Of a stretch of DNA of 55,685 nt, positions 7,055 to 15,595 are shown one piece after another. Position 1 is the first letter of the stretch. Every line of letters starts with the position of its first letter. Made by a program: the position numbers and the translations under genes. Under the pieces are notes generated by a model. That model made no database searches. It was not told the origin of the DNA and saw nothing but the letters and a program-made list of their open reading frames with translations. The DNA comes from Mariniblastus sp. (GTDB taxonomy: Bacteria > Planctomycetota > Planctomycetia > Pirellulales > Pirellulaceae): contig JAQXDZ010000104.1 in assembly GCA_029251085.1 (NCBI GenBank), forward strand, positions 1 through 55,685, in the 5' to 3' direction.

Positions 7055-9688
7055 TCACTGAATCTCAGCCGAGCCTGCCTCATTTAACAACACTCGACTG
7101 CCACTTGAGATATCACTGTGCTGCGTCCGTTTTCCGCTGGGCCAAAACACATCGACTCGATCAATCTTCTTGCGCGTTCCCATCCCTATGTGAATCCGCT
7201 TCGAGTTTTGAGTCGAAACACCCTCGCCGCAATTCAACTGAAACATTCGCTTCTCTTCACCGCAAGTCACGAGCACCCTCGCACCGAAGGGCTCTCGCGG
7301 ACTCCATTCTTGTGAAGGACTTGGGCTATCCTGCCCGCCCACCAACGTGATTTCAACAAACGAATTCTTTCTACTCGCCTGTTCACCCATTTTATTTTTG
7401 GCGATACGAAATCTCGGATAATTCGGACTGGTGATCCCCAAATCCATCCATCCATCCTGGTCATAATCGAATAGCGCGAACCCCCGACCATCCTCTCGAA
7501 AGTCAATACCAGAGACCAGAGACAGATCTTTGTAGTTTCCATCTTGCCTCATGAACAAGCGATTCCGTTCGCCTCCACTCAACGCATTACTTCGAAAAAC
7601 AGCTCCTGGCTTAGGATCATCGGCTAATGGAAAGGTCATCATCTCCATCCCCTCTTCCGGCCCCCACTGTTCGAAGCTTGAAAACTCATCGTCTACATCC
7701 GGGGCAAAACGCACGGCCGTGCGCCACAGGCAACTTCACAAATCTTTATCGTTAGCGACCTCTTTGGGAGGCGAATAAAAACCACTCGCCACATAAATAT
7801 CTAACTCACCATCGTTGTTGAAATCCGCAAACTGGCCACCGTACGACCAACCAACACTCGACACATGCTGTTGCTCTTCTCCGGAGCCGGCAACCTGACT
7901 TAATTTCCCGCTATCGTTTACGTACAAAAAATTACCATGGGCGGAAACTCTTAATCGCTCGTTCACATCATCAAGCTGATCGACGATTCGCAATCCAGCT
8001 TTGGAATACATATTCGAGACGTAGAGGTCGAGATCGCCATCGTTATCGAAATCGCCCCACGATGCGCCCATTGCAAATCCCATGACTGAGTTTCCAGCAA
8101 CTTCCTGAGTCACTTCAGTAAACTCTGGCTTAAACGTCCCGCGTTTGGTGTCATTACGGAGGAAGACATCCGGAGAAAAGTCGTTGCAAATGTACACGTC
8201 GAGATCACCGTCTTGATCGAGATCCGTCCAGACCGACTGGTAGGAATCGCGAAACTGCTTGAGTTCGTCCCCGATCTTGGCCCATTCAAATGAATCACCT
8301 CGATTCATCAATAGAATGTTTGGAGGGCCGCCTCGATCAACATACGTATGTGCACGTTCAATCTTTAAACGGGTCTTCAGACGGTCTTCGACGCGAGTCG
8401 TCTGCTCAAACCAATCTTTTATCTCACCTTGTCCGTAGGCATAAGTACTTAAGTAGAGATCGAGTAATCCATCTCGATTAACATCAGCAACCGAGACCGC
8501 CAAGACAAAACGCGTCTCCGCAAGAACTTCGTTTATCTCCACGTGCGGTTTGAAAGTCCCATTCTGGTTTTCAAAAAACAGACTTGGCCCCATCGAACGG
8601 CCAACGAAGGCATCCGAATCGCCATCGTTATCAAAATCAAAAAAGCATGTGCAATTTGCCAATTCATTGACCAATAGACCACTCTCCGTCGTCACGTCTT
8701 CAAACGTTCCATCGCCTTTGTTTTGAAGCAATTGAGCCTGAGACCAGCGATCGGTAACAAACAGGTCATCGAACCCATCTTGGTTAAGATCGAGGACACT
8801 TACCGAAGGGTATTGAAAAGCCGACTCCCAGTCATCAAAACTTTTGTACTCTTTACGAGCATGTTTAAAAGAATTCGTCGCGCTTACCTCGCCAGTGAAC
8901 TTTAAAATCAACTCCTGATGTGAGGACTTTTGGACTTGGGTTCGGGTAGCCTCATCTGGAATCGCAACATCGGTCACGTTTTCAAACAGCGGCTGAGCAA
9001 CTTCAACCAGCTTCAGTTGAGTCTGACGCCAACCGACCAATTCCCAACTATCATCGTCGCGAACCTGCCAGGTCAGGGTTTGATAGCCTTTCACTCCCAC
9101 TAGGTAACCATCGGGGTCTCGAATCTTCCCCTCGAGCTTGGTTCTCATTTCAAATTTATCTCGACCGCCCAGAAAAGCCCCCTTGAGAACACCAATTTGA
9201 CCATCTTCGAATTGACCGTTTGAGAGGAGCGGAGCAAGCAGCTCACTCCAGCCGATTGATAACTCTGTGGAATCGATCGGCCACTCTGAGACTACAGCAG
9301 GTTTTTTTGTCGCTTCCGTCCGTTGCTTTCGACTACTTTTGTCAAACTCAAAATCGCCAAGTCCGACATGCGTAATTCGGTCTCGAATAAATCCGGACAC
9401 ATCAATCTCTGAATCGCTTAATGATCTGACGATCGTCTTCATTTGCGGCGATAGTGCCTGCAACAGATTTTCAGACTCCGCGATTGCCTCAATCTTAACC
9501 TGCTGTGGCGACAGAACTTCATCGCTGGGTTTCTCAACTGCCGGTTGTTTTTTCGGAACCTCTACAATCTCGTCCTTTTTGCAACCGGCACTGCAAGCGA
9601 GCACAAAACATAACGCCAACAACAAAGCGTCCGTACGTCCATAGCAAAACCACTTGGCTCGACGGGGTTTAACTTGGTTCATAACCAT
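7055..9688 (-). CDS. CRTAC1-type VCBS/ASPIC-UnbV lipoprotein, candidate selenoprotein (copy A; UGA at 7736-7738 read through)
   Basis: One 877-residue product if the in-frame UGA (residue 651) is decoded as selenocysteine. The N-terminus is a lipoprotein-like signal (LLLALCFVLACSAGC, candidate lipid Cys 36). Residues about 60-280 form an unassigned domain. From about 290 to 645 come VCBS/FG-GAP blades with Ca-binding Asp-rich loops: LNQDGFDDLF, FDNDGDSDAF, VNRDGLLDLY, LDQDGDLDVY, FDNDGDLDLY and FNNDGELDIY. Then DL-UGA-SCLWRTAVR, another loop (YDQDGWMD), and the ASPIC/UnbV domain (FQLNCGEGVSTQNSKRIHIG, VFWPSG) to residue 877. The frame is open on both sides and similarity to copy B runs through the UGA. 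The part after the UGA has no ATG or ribosome-binding site of its own. It is the second gene of a two-gene operon, 45 bp behind copy B. The role is unknown; Sec-Ser-Cys suggests a redox or metal site outside the cytoplasm. Confidence 0.85.
7710..7723 (-). promoter_or_regulatory. SECIS-like hairpin after UGA, copy A
   Basis: On the mRNA strand CGCAC and GUGCG pair around a GGCC loop; two G-U pairs can extend the stem. The loop starts 18 nt after the UGA. Bacterial SECIS elements are hairpins immediately 3' of the Sec UGA with G in the apical loop, at about this distance. The same arrangement occurs in copy B. SelB binding is inference. Confidence 0.6.
7736..7738 (-). other. In-frame UGA, probable selenocysteine codon, copy A
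   Basis: The codon order on the minus strand is GAT AAA GAT TTG TGA AGT TGC CTG TGG: Asp-Lys-Asp-Leu-(UGA)-Ser-Cys-Leu-Trp. The 18 bases from the UGA through CGC are identical to those in copy B. Conservation of a stop at the homologous codon of two diverged paralogues, with an intact frame after it, argues for recoding and against decay. Confidence 0.82.
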
Positions 9689-9733
9689 AATCTGTTTACC
9701 TGAACTGCAAAAAGCTAATCAAAACGGCATCAG

Positions 9734-12295
9734 TCACTCAGTTCGCTCGAGTATCTTGATCTGACTCCCCGAAGGAATATCGAAACGTGTCGATTTTTTC
9801 CCGCTGGGCCATTGAACTTCAATTCTGTCAATTGTGTCGATCGAGCCAAGTCCTACGTGAATTCGGTTTGAATTCTGACTTGAAAGTCCTTCTCCACAGG
9901 ATAATTGAAATTTCCTCGTTCGTGTTCCAGTTGTTACCAAAACCGACGCACCGATTGGATCCCGTGGACTCCATTCCAAAGTAGGCTCTGCTCGATCGTG
10001 CCCACCCACCAGTTGAATATCCACAAACCCATTTTTCTTCTCCTGACGATCCCCAATTCGGTTCCGAGCGATCCGAAACCGGGGATTGTTCGGACTGACG
10101 ACGACCACGTCAAGAAATCCGTCCTGATCGTAATCAAATAATGCAAACCCCCGACCATCCTCGCGAAAATCAATTCCCGACACCAACGTCAGATCGTCAA
10201 AATTGCCGTCTCGCTGAAGGAACAGTCGGTTGCGTTCTCCACCACTGAAAGGGGCACTGCGAAACGGAGGTCCCTCACCGTCTGCGGATTCTTCATGTTC
10301 AAACAATCGGATGTCGAAGTGGTTTAAACCGCCTCCCCATTCTTTAGAAAACACAAACTCTTTATCTCGACTTGGATCCGTGCGCACGACCGAGCGCCAC
10401 AGGCAACTTCACCAATCACCTTCTTTTCGCACCTCCGCCGGCGGCGTGTAGAAACCGCTAGGGACATACAGGTCCAGGCTCCCATCGTTATCAAAATCTC
10501 CAAATTGCCCGCCAAATGACCATCCAACCTGAGCAACATTCTGAAATCCGTCTTCCGTGCCAGCAACTTGTTTGAATTTTCCTTCGCCCATGTTTTGGTA
10601 AAGAAAATTCCCACGTGCAGAAACTTTAACGCGTTCATCTACATTGTCGACTTGTTCGACGATCCGGTTGCCCGCTTTGGAGTACATGTTTGAAACGTAC
10701 AGATCCTGCAAGCCATCGTTGTTGTAATCTCCCCAACTCGCTCCCATGCCGAACCCCATTGTTCCACCCGGAACGACCTTCTCGGAAACGTCCGTAAATT
10801 CCAGGTCGAATGACCCGCGTTCAGTATCATTCCGAAGAAACCGATCAGGTGAGAAATCATTGCAAAGATATAGATCTTGATCACCATCAGCATCAAAGTC
10901 TGACCAAACCGTTTGATAGGAATTACGCCATTGGGCCAGCTCGTCAGTTATCTCCGCGCGAGTCAATTTCCCGTTCTTATTTAAGAGCACAATATTTGGG
11001 GCACCGGCGCGGTCTAAGAAAAAATGAGAACGCTCAACTTTCATCCGCATTTTGACCTGATCTTTGACCCGCACGGAATCGCCAATCCACTCGGTAGAAT
11101 CTCCAGTCCCCAACCCGTAGGTGCTTAAATAGACGTCAAGGCATCCGTCTCCGTTGATATCAGCGACGGAACCGGAAACCACAAATTTCACGAACTCGTA
11201 TTCCTCGGTCATTGATTGGTCGAGTTTAAATTTCCCTTGATCATTCTCAAAGTACTGACTTGGTTCGAGTGTCCCACCAACAAACACATCGGAATCACCA
11301 TCATTATCAAAGTCAGCAAACAGCGAGCAACAAGCTAATTTTTTAACATCGAGACCAACACTGGCCGTGACATCCTCAAACGTTCCATCGCCGAGGTTTC
11401 TCAGCAATTGCCCGGCCTGCCAGCGATCCGTGACAAATAGATCATCAAGACCATCTTGGTCAATGTCGACGACACTTACGCCGGGATACTGATAGGCGGA
11501 CTCCCAGTCATTAAAGTGCTTGTACTTGTACTGGGTATCTTTAAATTGCCGACCGTCGATCTTGGTATTTGTCAAAATCAGATCGACGTGGGATGAATTT
11601 TGAACTTTGCTAAGTGTTTCCGGATCGGGAATTACTCGCGTGGTTACTTCTTCAAAAAGTGGACTTCGAGATCCAATCAATTTTAGTTTCGCTTGGTTCC
11701 ATCCATTAATCTTCCACTCGCCACTGTCGTTCTTGCCCCATCGAAGCGTTTGGTATCCGCGTAAACCAACTACCAAATCATTCCCGATTCGAAACCGCCC
11801 CTCGATTTTGGTATCCGTTTCGAAATCGTCCCCAACAAAACGGGTTGCGAGAGTACCAATTTGACAATCTTCTAAATCCGCTTTCCCCGTGAGAGGCTGC
11901 CAAATGGTTGCTGGATCTACCAGTTTCGGTTTTGCCTCGATCATCAGTGGCCAGTTGCAGTGATTTCCCAAATCGGATTCTTCGACTGCGAGTGCCGCAC
12001 GAAAATCAAAACGATCAATGCCGGAATACTCAATTTCCTCAGCAAACGGAATTGGGCTGACCGATTCGGGCGCCGACAACCACTTAGGCACCCGACTCAT
12101 TTCCTGAGCCAGCGACTGGAGAAGTTCCTCCGACTCGTTGACCGATTCGATCTGGAGATCGACCGCGGACTTGGCTTCGTCGACTAGATTGGGATTTTCA
12201 TCAACATTGGCTGTCTCGCTAGGACTTTCAGTCCCTCGGCAGCCAACCGCGATTAAAAGCAAACAAGAGCAGAATAATCTCGCCGAAAGTCGCAT
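9734..12295 (-). CDS. CRTAC1-type VCBS/ASPIC-UnbV lipoprotein, candidate selenoprotein (copy B; UGA at 10409-10411 read through)
   Basis: Paralogue of copy A and first gene of the operon; 853 residues if UGA (residue 629) encodes Sec. The signal RLFCSCLLLIAVGC gives a candidate lipid Cys 19. The domain order equals copy A: an unassigned region, VCBS/FG-GAP blades (IDQDGLDDLF, FDNDGDSDVF, INGDGCLDVY, FDADGDQDLY, YNNDGLQDLY, FDNDGSLDLY), GDW-UGA-SCLWRSVVR, loop YDQDGFLD, and the ASPIC/UnbV domain (FQLSCGEGLSSQNSNRIHVG, VQWPSG). Cysteines shared with copy A lie in LA-x-C before the second blade, in CNDFSPD and in CGEG. Divergence between the copies is substantial in the N-terminal third but low after the UGA, which indicates selection on the downstream part. 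The operon promoter should lie in 12296-12500. Confidence 0.85.
10380..10400 (-). promoter_or_regulatory. SECIS-like hairpin after UGA, copy B
   Basis: On the mRNA strand GUG-(bulged G)-CGC pairs with GCGCAC, six pairs with one 5' bulge. An inner C-G pair can close a GGUC tetraloop. GGUC begins 18 nt after UGA. From memory, the E. coli fdhF SECIS also shows GGUC in the apical loop at nearly the same distance, with a 5' bulge. The fold was made by hand and not scored. Confidence 0.65.
10409..10411 (-). other. In-frame UGA, probable selenocysteine codon, copy B
   Basis: The minus-strand codons GGT GAT TGG TGA AGT TGC CTG TGG CGC give Gly-Asp-Trp-(UGA)-Ser-Cys-Leu-Trp-Arg. The first in-frame start-like codon after it is a GTG 24 bases on without a ribosome-binding site, so a separate downstream gene is unlikely. 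Confidence 0.82.
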
Positions 12296-12596
12296 GTCGT
12301 TTAAAACCTTAAGAATACAGAGTCTCCTAATTGTACTCTGTTTTGATTGGAACGTTCAGATACTTGAACTTAGCTTTGAATCGAGTGCGTCTCAAATCGC
12401 AATTGCCCCCAACGCAAGAAAGAAGTTCACGAGCGAACAATATTTGGGTACACACCGTTCCTATACGCATAAATTCCTAGACGGGTCGATAAGATAGGGT
12501 TTGATGTTTAAACTGGGTTTCTTCGGCAAAGCTCGAAAAACTGGCCCTCATTGATTGGGCGTTGCTTTTTGTAAATTTAACCACAGAGTCGTTCAC
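12296..12596. other. Divergent intergenic region
   Basis: About 300 bp between the candidate selenoprotein operon (minus) and the reductase/epimerase gene (plus). It must hold the promoters for both. I see no RNA gene, long repeat or coding frame with plausible content. Confidence 0.45.
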
Positions 12597-13595
12597 GTGA
12601 AGGCATTAGTAACCGGAGCCAACGGATTCCTGGGGTTTTGCTTAGTCCAGCAGTTACTTGAGCGCGGGTACGAAGTGACGGCTTTGGTGCGAAAACCACA
12701 CCTGCCATTTGCGTCCATGGACGTTTCCACCGTTATTGGTGATATTCGAAGTTTTGACCGAGTTTTTGAGGCCTGTTCTGGTCAAGATCTGGTCTTTCAC
12801 ACCGCCGCCATCTCTGGGATTTGGGGACCTTGGAAACAATTCCATGGCACCAATACCATCGGAACCCGCAATGTTGTCGAGGCTTGCCTCCAACATCAAA
12901 TCAAGAGGCTTATCTATACCAGCTCACCTAGTGTAACATTTGACGGGCATCACCAGAACAACACCGACGAATCCGCTCCCTACGCCAAGAATTGGTTATG
13001 CCATTATCCTCACTCCAAGGCGTTGGCTGAAAAATATGTTCTTGAAGCCAATGACGACGAGGAGTTAATGACATGCTCACTTCGCCCTCATTTGATTTGG
13101 GGGCCTGGTGACCACCATCTCATTCCTCGATTGATTCAGCGGGCCAAGTCAAATCAACTTCGCCGCGTCGGCGATGGCACCAACCTGATTGACACAATTT
13201 TTGTCGAGAACGCAGCGATCGCGCACATTCAGGCCGCCGAAGCCATGGAAGCGGGTTCGCCCGTTTGTGGCAGCGCCTATTTTCTGTCTCAAGACGAACC
13301 GGTCAATTGCTGGGACTGGATAAACGAAATTCTAGCTTTAGTTGATCTCCCGCGCGTTCGCCGCTCGATATCTTATCAGTGGGCCAAACGACTTGGTCAC
13401 ACATTGGAAACGATTCATCACCTTTTCAACATCGAAGCTGAGCCGAGAATGACTCGGTTCCTTGCGGCCCAACTCGCAAAGAACCACTATTTTGACATTA
13501 GTCGCGCGAAGCAGGATTTTGACTATAAGCCGGTCGTTTCTAATGACGAGGGAATGAGACGACTTCAAAAGTCGCTCCAATCGGAGAGTCCCTGA
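12597..13595 (+). CDS. NAD(P)-dependent epimerase/dehydratase, 3-beta-HSD-like
   Basis: An extended short-chain dehydrogenase of 332 residues. The nucleotide-binding motif is VTGANGFLG at the N-terminus, and the active-site YPHSK (Tyr-x3-Lys) lies near residue 145. The segment LRPHLIWGPGDHHLIPRLI is typical of the 3-beta-hydroxysteroid dehydrogenase/OleD-like branch, which reduces or oxidises hydroxyl groups on lipids or sterols. I chose the GTG at 12597 because the Rossmann strand begins at once (VKALVTGANG) and the in-frame TTG at 12555 would add unrelated residues. It lies ahead of a ketoacyl synthase, ACP and flavoprotein on the same strand. A role as the ketoreductase or tailoring enzyme of that lipid module is inference. 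Confidence 0.82.
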   Translation: MKALVTGANGFLGFCLVQQLLERGYEVTALVRKPHLPFASMDVSTVIGDIRSFDRVFEACSGQDLVFHTAAISGIWGPWKQFHGTNTIGTRNVVEACLQHQIKRLIYTSSPSVTFDGHHQNNTDESAPYAKNWLCHYPHSKALAEKYVLEANDDEELMTCSLRPHLIWGPGDHHLIPRLIQRAKSNQLRRVGDGTNLIDTIFVENAAIAHIQAAEAMEAGSPVCGSAYFLSQDEPVNCWDWINEILALVDLPRVRRSISYQWAKRLGHTLETIHHLFNIEAEPRMTRFLAAQLAKNHYFDISRAKQDFDYKPVVSNDEGMRRLQKSLQSESP

Positions 13596-13872
13596 TTCGA
13601 ATCGCGAGTGGCCGCGAGGTGCCCAGATTACCGGTTTTGCGCGATCCTAACCGTCGAAATCGTTCGTTTTGAAACTTGCGGTCGATTACGACCAAAGGAT
13701 TCTCAATTCGGTCACGGTGCAAGCATATAAAAAATCAGTGCTGGATTTCCGGCAAGTGTCACCGTAACGTAATTTTCCGGTTAAACTCGCCTCCAAACAG
13801 GCTCCAACCCTTTGTAATTATCTGGCGAAATCGTAAATTATAGATGACCAAACCACGTAACTAAGGACACAC

Positions 13873-15132
13873 ATGATTTCGTTTCCCAAACCCGACGATC
13901 TACCTGATTCCCAGCGAATCGTGATAACCGGAATTGGCTTAACGTCCCCCAACGGAAACACCGTGGGTGATTTTCGCGAATCACTGCTCAGTGGTAAAAG
14001 CGGCGTGCAGGATTATGAGATCCGCTACTTTGGGAAAACGATTGCCGGGATTTGCGATTTTGATGTTCGGCGGCATCAAACGAGGAAAGACGCACGGCGT
14101 GGCACCAGAGCCGGCAGTGTCGGATGCTATTGTGCGAACGAAGCGATTCTCGATTCTGGCATCGATTGGGAAAATACTGACACGTCTCGCGTTGGCATCT
14201 ATATCGGTGTCACCGAACATGGAAACGTTGAAACCGAAAGTGAGATTCACGAAATACGCGGCTTCGACTACGACACCAAAGTCTGGTCACATCACCACAA
14301 TCCCAGAACAGTCGCCAACAATCCCGCCGGTGAAATCGCACTCAATCTTTCGATCACAGGCCCCCATTACACAATTGGTGCCGCCTGTGCCGCTGGTAAC
14401 GCAGGCCTAATTCAAGGCCTCCAAATGCTACGGCTCAACGAGTGCGATCTCGCTCTTGCTGGAGGCGTTTCGGAAAGTATCCATACTTTTGGAATCTTTG
14501 CCGGGTTTGCCAGCCAAGGCGCCCTCGCTTCCCACGATGACCCCACCAAAGCATCTCGCCCCTTCGATAAGAATCGCAACGGAATTGTCGTTTCGGAAGG
14601 AGGATGCATTTACACCCTCGAGCGTCTCGAAGACGCCAAGGCCCGAGGCGCTAGAATTTACGGTGAGATTGTCGGCTACGCAATTAACACCGACGCTACA
14701 GATTTCGTTCTCCCCAACCCAGAGCGACAAGCTCAGTGCATTAACATGGCACTCAATCGAGCTTGCCTGAACGCAGAAGATATCGACATCGTCAGCACCC
14801 ACGCGACTGGAACTGGTATGGGTGACGCTCTGGAATGTGATGCCATTCGTCGCGTTTTTGGAAAATCGACCAAAACCCATATAAATAATGCAAAAAGCTT
14901 TATCGGGCATACGATGGGAGCAGCCGGCGCGTTAGAATTAGCCGGCAACCTTGTCGCGTTCGATGACAAAGTCGTTCACCCTACGATCAATCTCGACGAT
15001 TTGGATCCCGAATGTGAACTTCCTGGGCTTGTTAAAAACGAGCCTCGCGAAATCGAAACAATTGATTATATTTTGAACAACTCGTTTGGCATGCTGGGAA
15101 TCAATTCGGCGACCGTCATTCGGAAGATGTAA
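13873..15132 (+). CDS. Beta-ketoacyl-ACP synthase (KAS II/FabF family)
   Basis: A condensing enzyme that extends an acyl chain with malonyl-ACP. It has 419 residues. The full Cys-His-His triad is seen: C172 in TIGAACAAGNAG, H310 in STHATGTGMGD and H346 in FIGHTMGAAGALE. The C-terminal NNSFGMLGINSATVI is the usual family end. Sequence around the active Cys (AACAAG in place of the commoner TACASS) suggests a specialised branch and not housekeeping FabF. An ACP gene follows 111 bp downstream and a CrtI-like flavoprotein after that, so the enzyme probably works on a dedicated ACP to make an unusual lipid or polyene. Confidence 0.9.
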   Translation: MISFPKPDDLPDSQRIVITGIGLTSPNGNTVGDFRESLLSGKSGVQDYEIRYFGKTIAGICDFDVRRHQTRKDARRGTRAGSVGCYCANEAILDSGIDWENTDTSRVGIYIGVTEHGNVETESEIHEIRGFDYDTKVWSHHHNPRTVANNPAGEIALNLSITGPHYTIGAACAAGNAGLIQGLQMLRLNECDLALAGGVSESIHTFGIFAGFASQGALASHDDPTKASRPFDKNRNGIVVSEGGCIYTLERLEDAKARGARIYGEIVGYAINTDATDFVLPNPERQAQCINMALNRACLNAEDIDIVSTHATGTGMGDALECDAIRRVFGKSTKTHINNAKSFIGHTMGAAGALELAGNLVAFDDKVVHPTINLDDLDPECELPGLVKNEPREIETIDYILNNSFGMLGINSATVIRKM

Positions 15133-15137
15133 CAAAT

Positions 15138-15156
15138 CGGATCCTTCCGGTTTTTT
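15138..15156 (+). terminator. Weak terminator-like hairpin after the ketoacyl synthase
   Basis: CGGA-TCCT-TCCG forms a 4-bp stem followed by GG and six T. It begins 6 bp after the stop codon. The stem is short, so it may only reduce read-through into the ACP gene. Confidence 0.35.
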
Positions 15157-15243
15157 GCTGGATTAGGATTTGAACCAGACTGAGTAGATCAAGACTCATG
15201 ACGGTTTGTGAAAAGCAAACTGTCAAGGAAATGGAGAATAAGA

Positions 15244-15504
15244 ATGGCACCTGAAGAAATAAGAAACGTAATTATTGATATTCTGACTGATATTGCTCCC
15301 GATGAGGATCTAACGTCACTCAAAGATGAAATTGACTTTCGAGAGCAACTCGAGCTCGACAGTATGGATTTCCTTGATATCGTGATGGAATTACGAAAAA
15401 GATATAGCGTTAACGTGCCGGAAGAAGACTATCCACAGCTTGCATCGATGGCGAGCACGGTCACATACCTGACCCCTAAAATGGTCGACTGCGTCGCCTC
15501 CTAA
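15244..15504 (+). CDS. Acyl carrier protein
   Basis: A small acidic four-helix carrier of 86 residues. The 4'-phosphopantetheine attachment site is Ser in LELDSMDFLDIV (Asp-Ser-Met motif, near residue 38). I chose the ATG at 15244 because GGAG stands 7-8 bases upstream; the earlier in-frame start at 15208 adds a basic, non-ACP stretch. The helix III region (VPEEDYPQLASMASTVTYL) is typical. It differs from housekeeping AcpP (Asp-Ser-Leu, more acidic). Its place between a ketoacyl synthase and a CrtI-like oxidoreductase points to a dedicated carrier for this module. Confidence 0.93.
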   Translation: MAPEEIRNVIIDILTDIAPDEDLTSLKDEIDFREQLELDSMDFLDIVMELRKRYSVNVPEEDYPQLASMASTVTYLTPKMVDCVAS

Positions 15505-15549
15505 GGCGTTTGGATAATCGGTTTCTCAGGCAAAATTTGGTTTTCAAAG

Positions 15550-15583
15550 GGCTCCGCGCAAAACGACGGGGCCTCATTTTTTT
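15550..15583 (+). terminator. Terminator-like hairpin between ACP and flavoprotein genes
   Basis: GGCTCCG (15550-15556) pairs with CGGGGCC (15567-15573) over 7 bp, with one G-U pair, and is followed by a run of seven T ending 13 bp before the next start. It looks like a terminator or attenuator inside the module, which would make the flavoprotein level lower or separately controlled. Confidence 0.5.
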
Positions 15584-15595
15584 GGACGATCGTCG

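Noticed and set aside
7055..9688. Reading the CRTAC1 region as two separate genes (9688-7736 and 7714-7055), and likewise 12295-10409 and 10387-9734
   Set aside because: The downstream parts start only at GTG without a ribosome-binding site, lack a signal peptide although the domain belongs outside the cell, and are in the same frame as the upstream parts with 21 coding-like bases between the UGA and that GTG in both copies.
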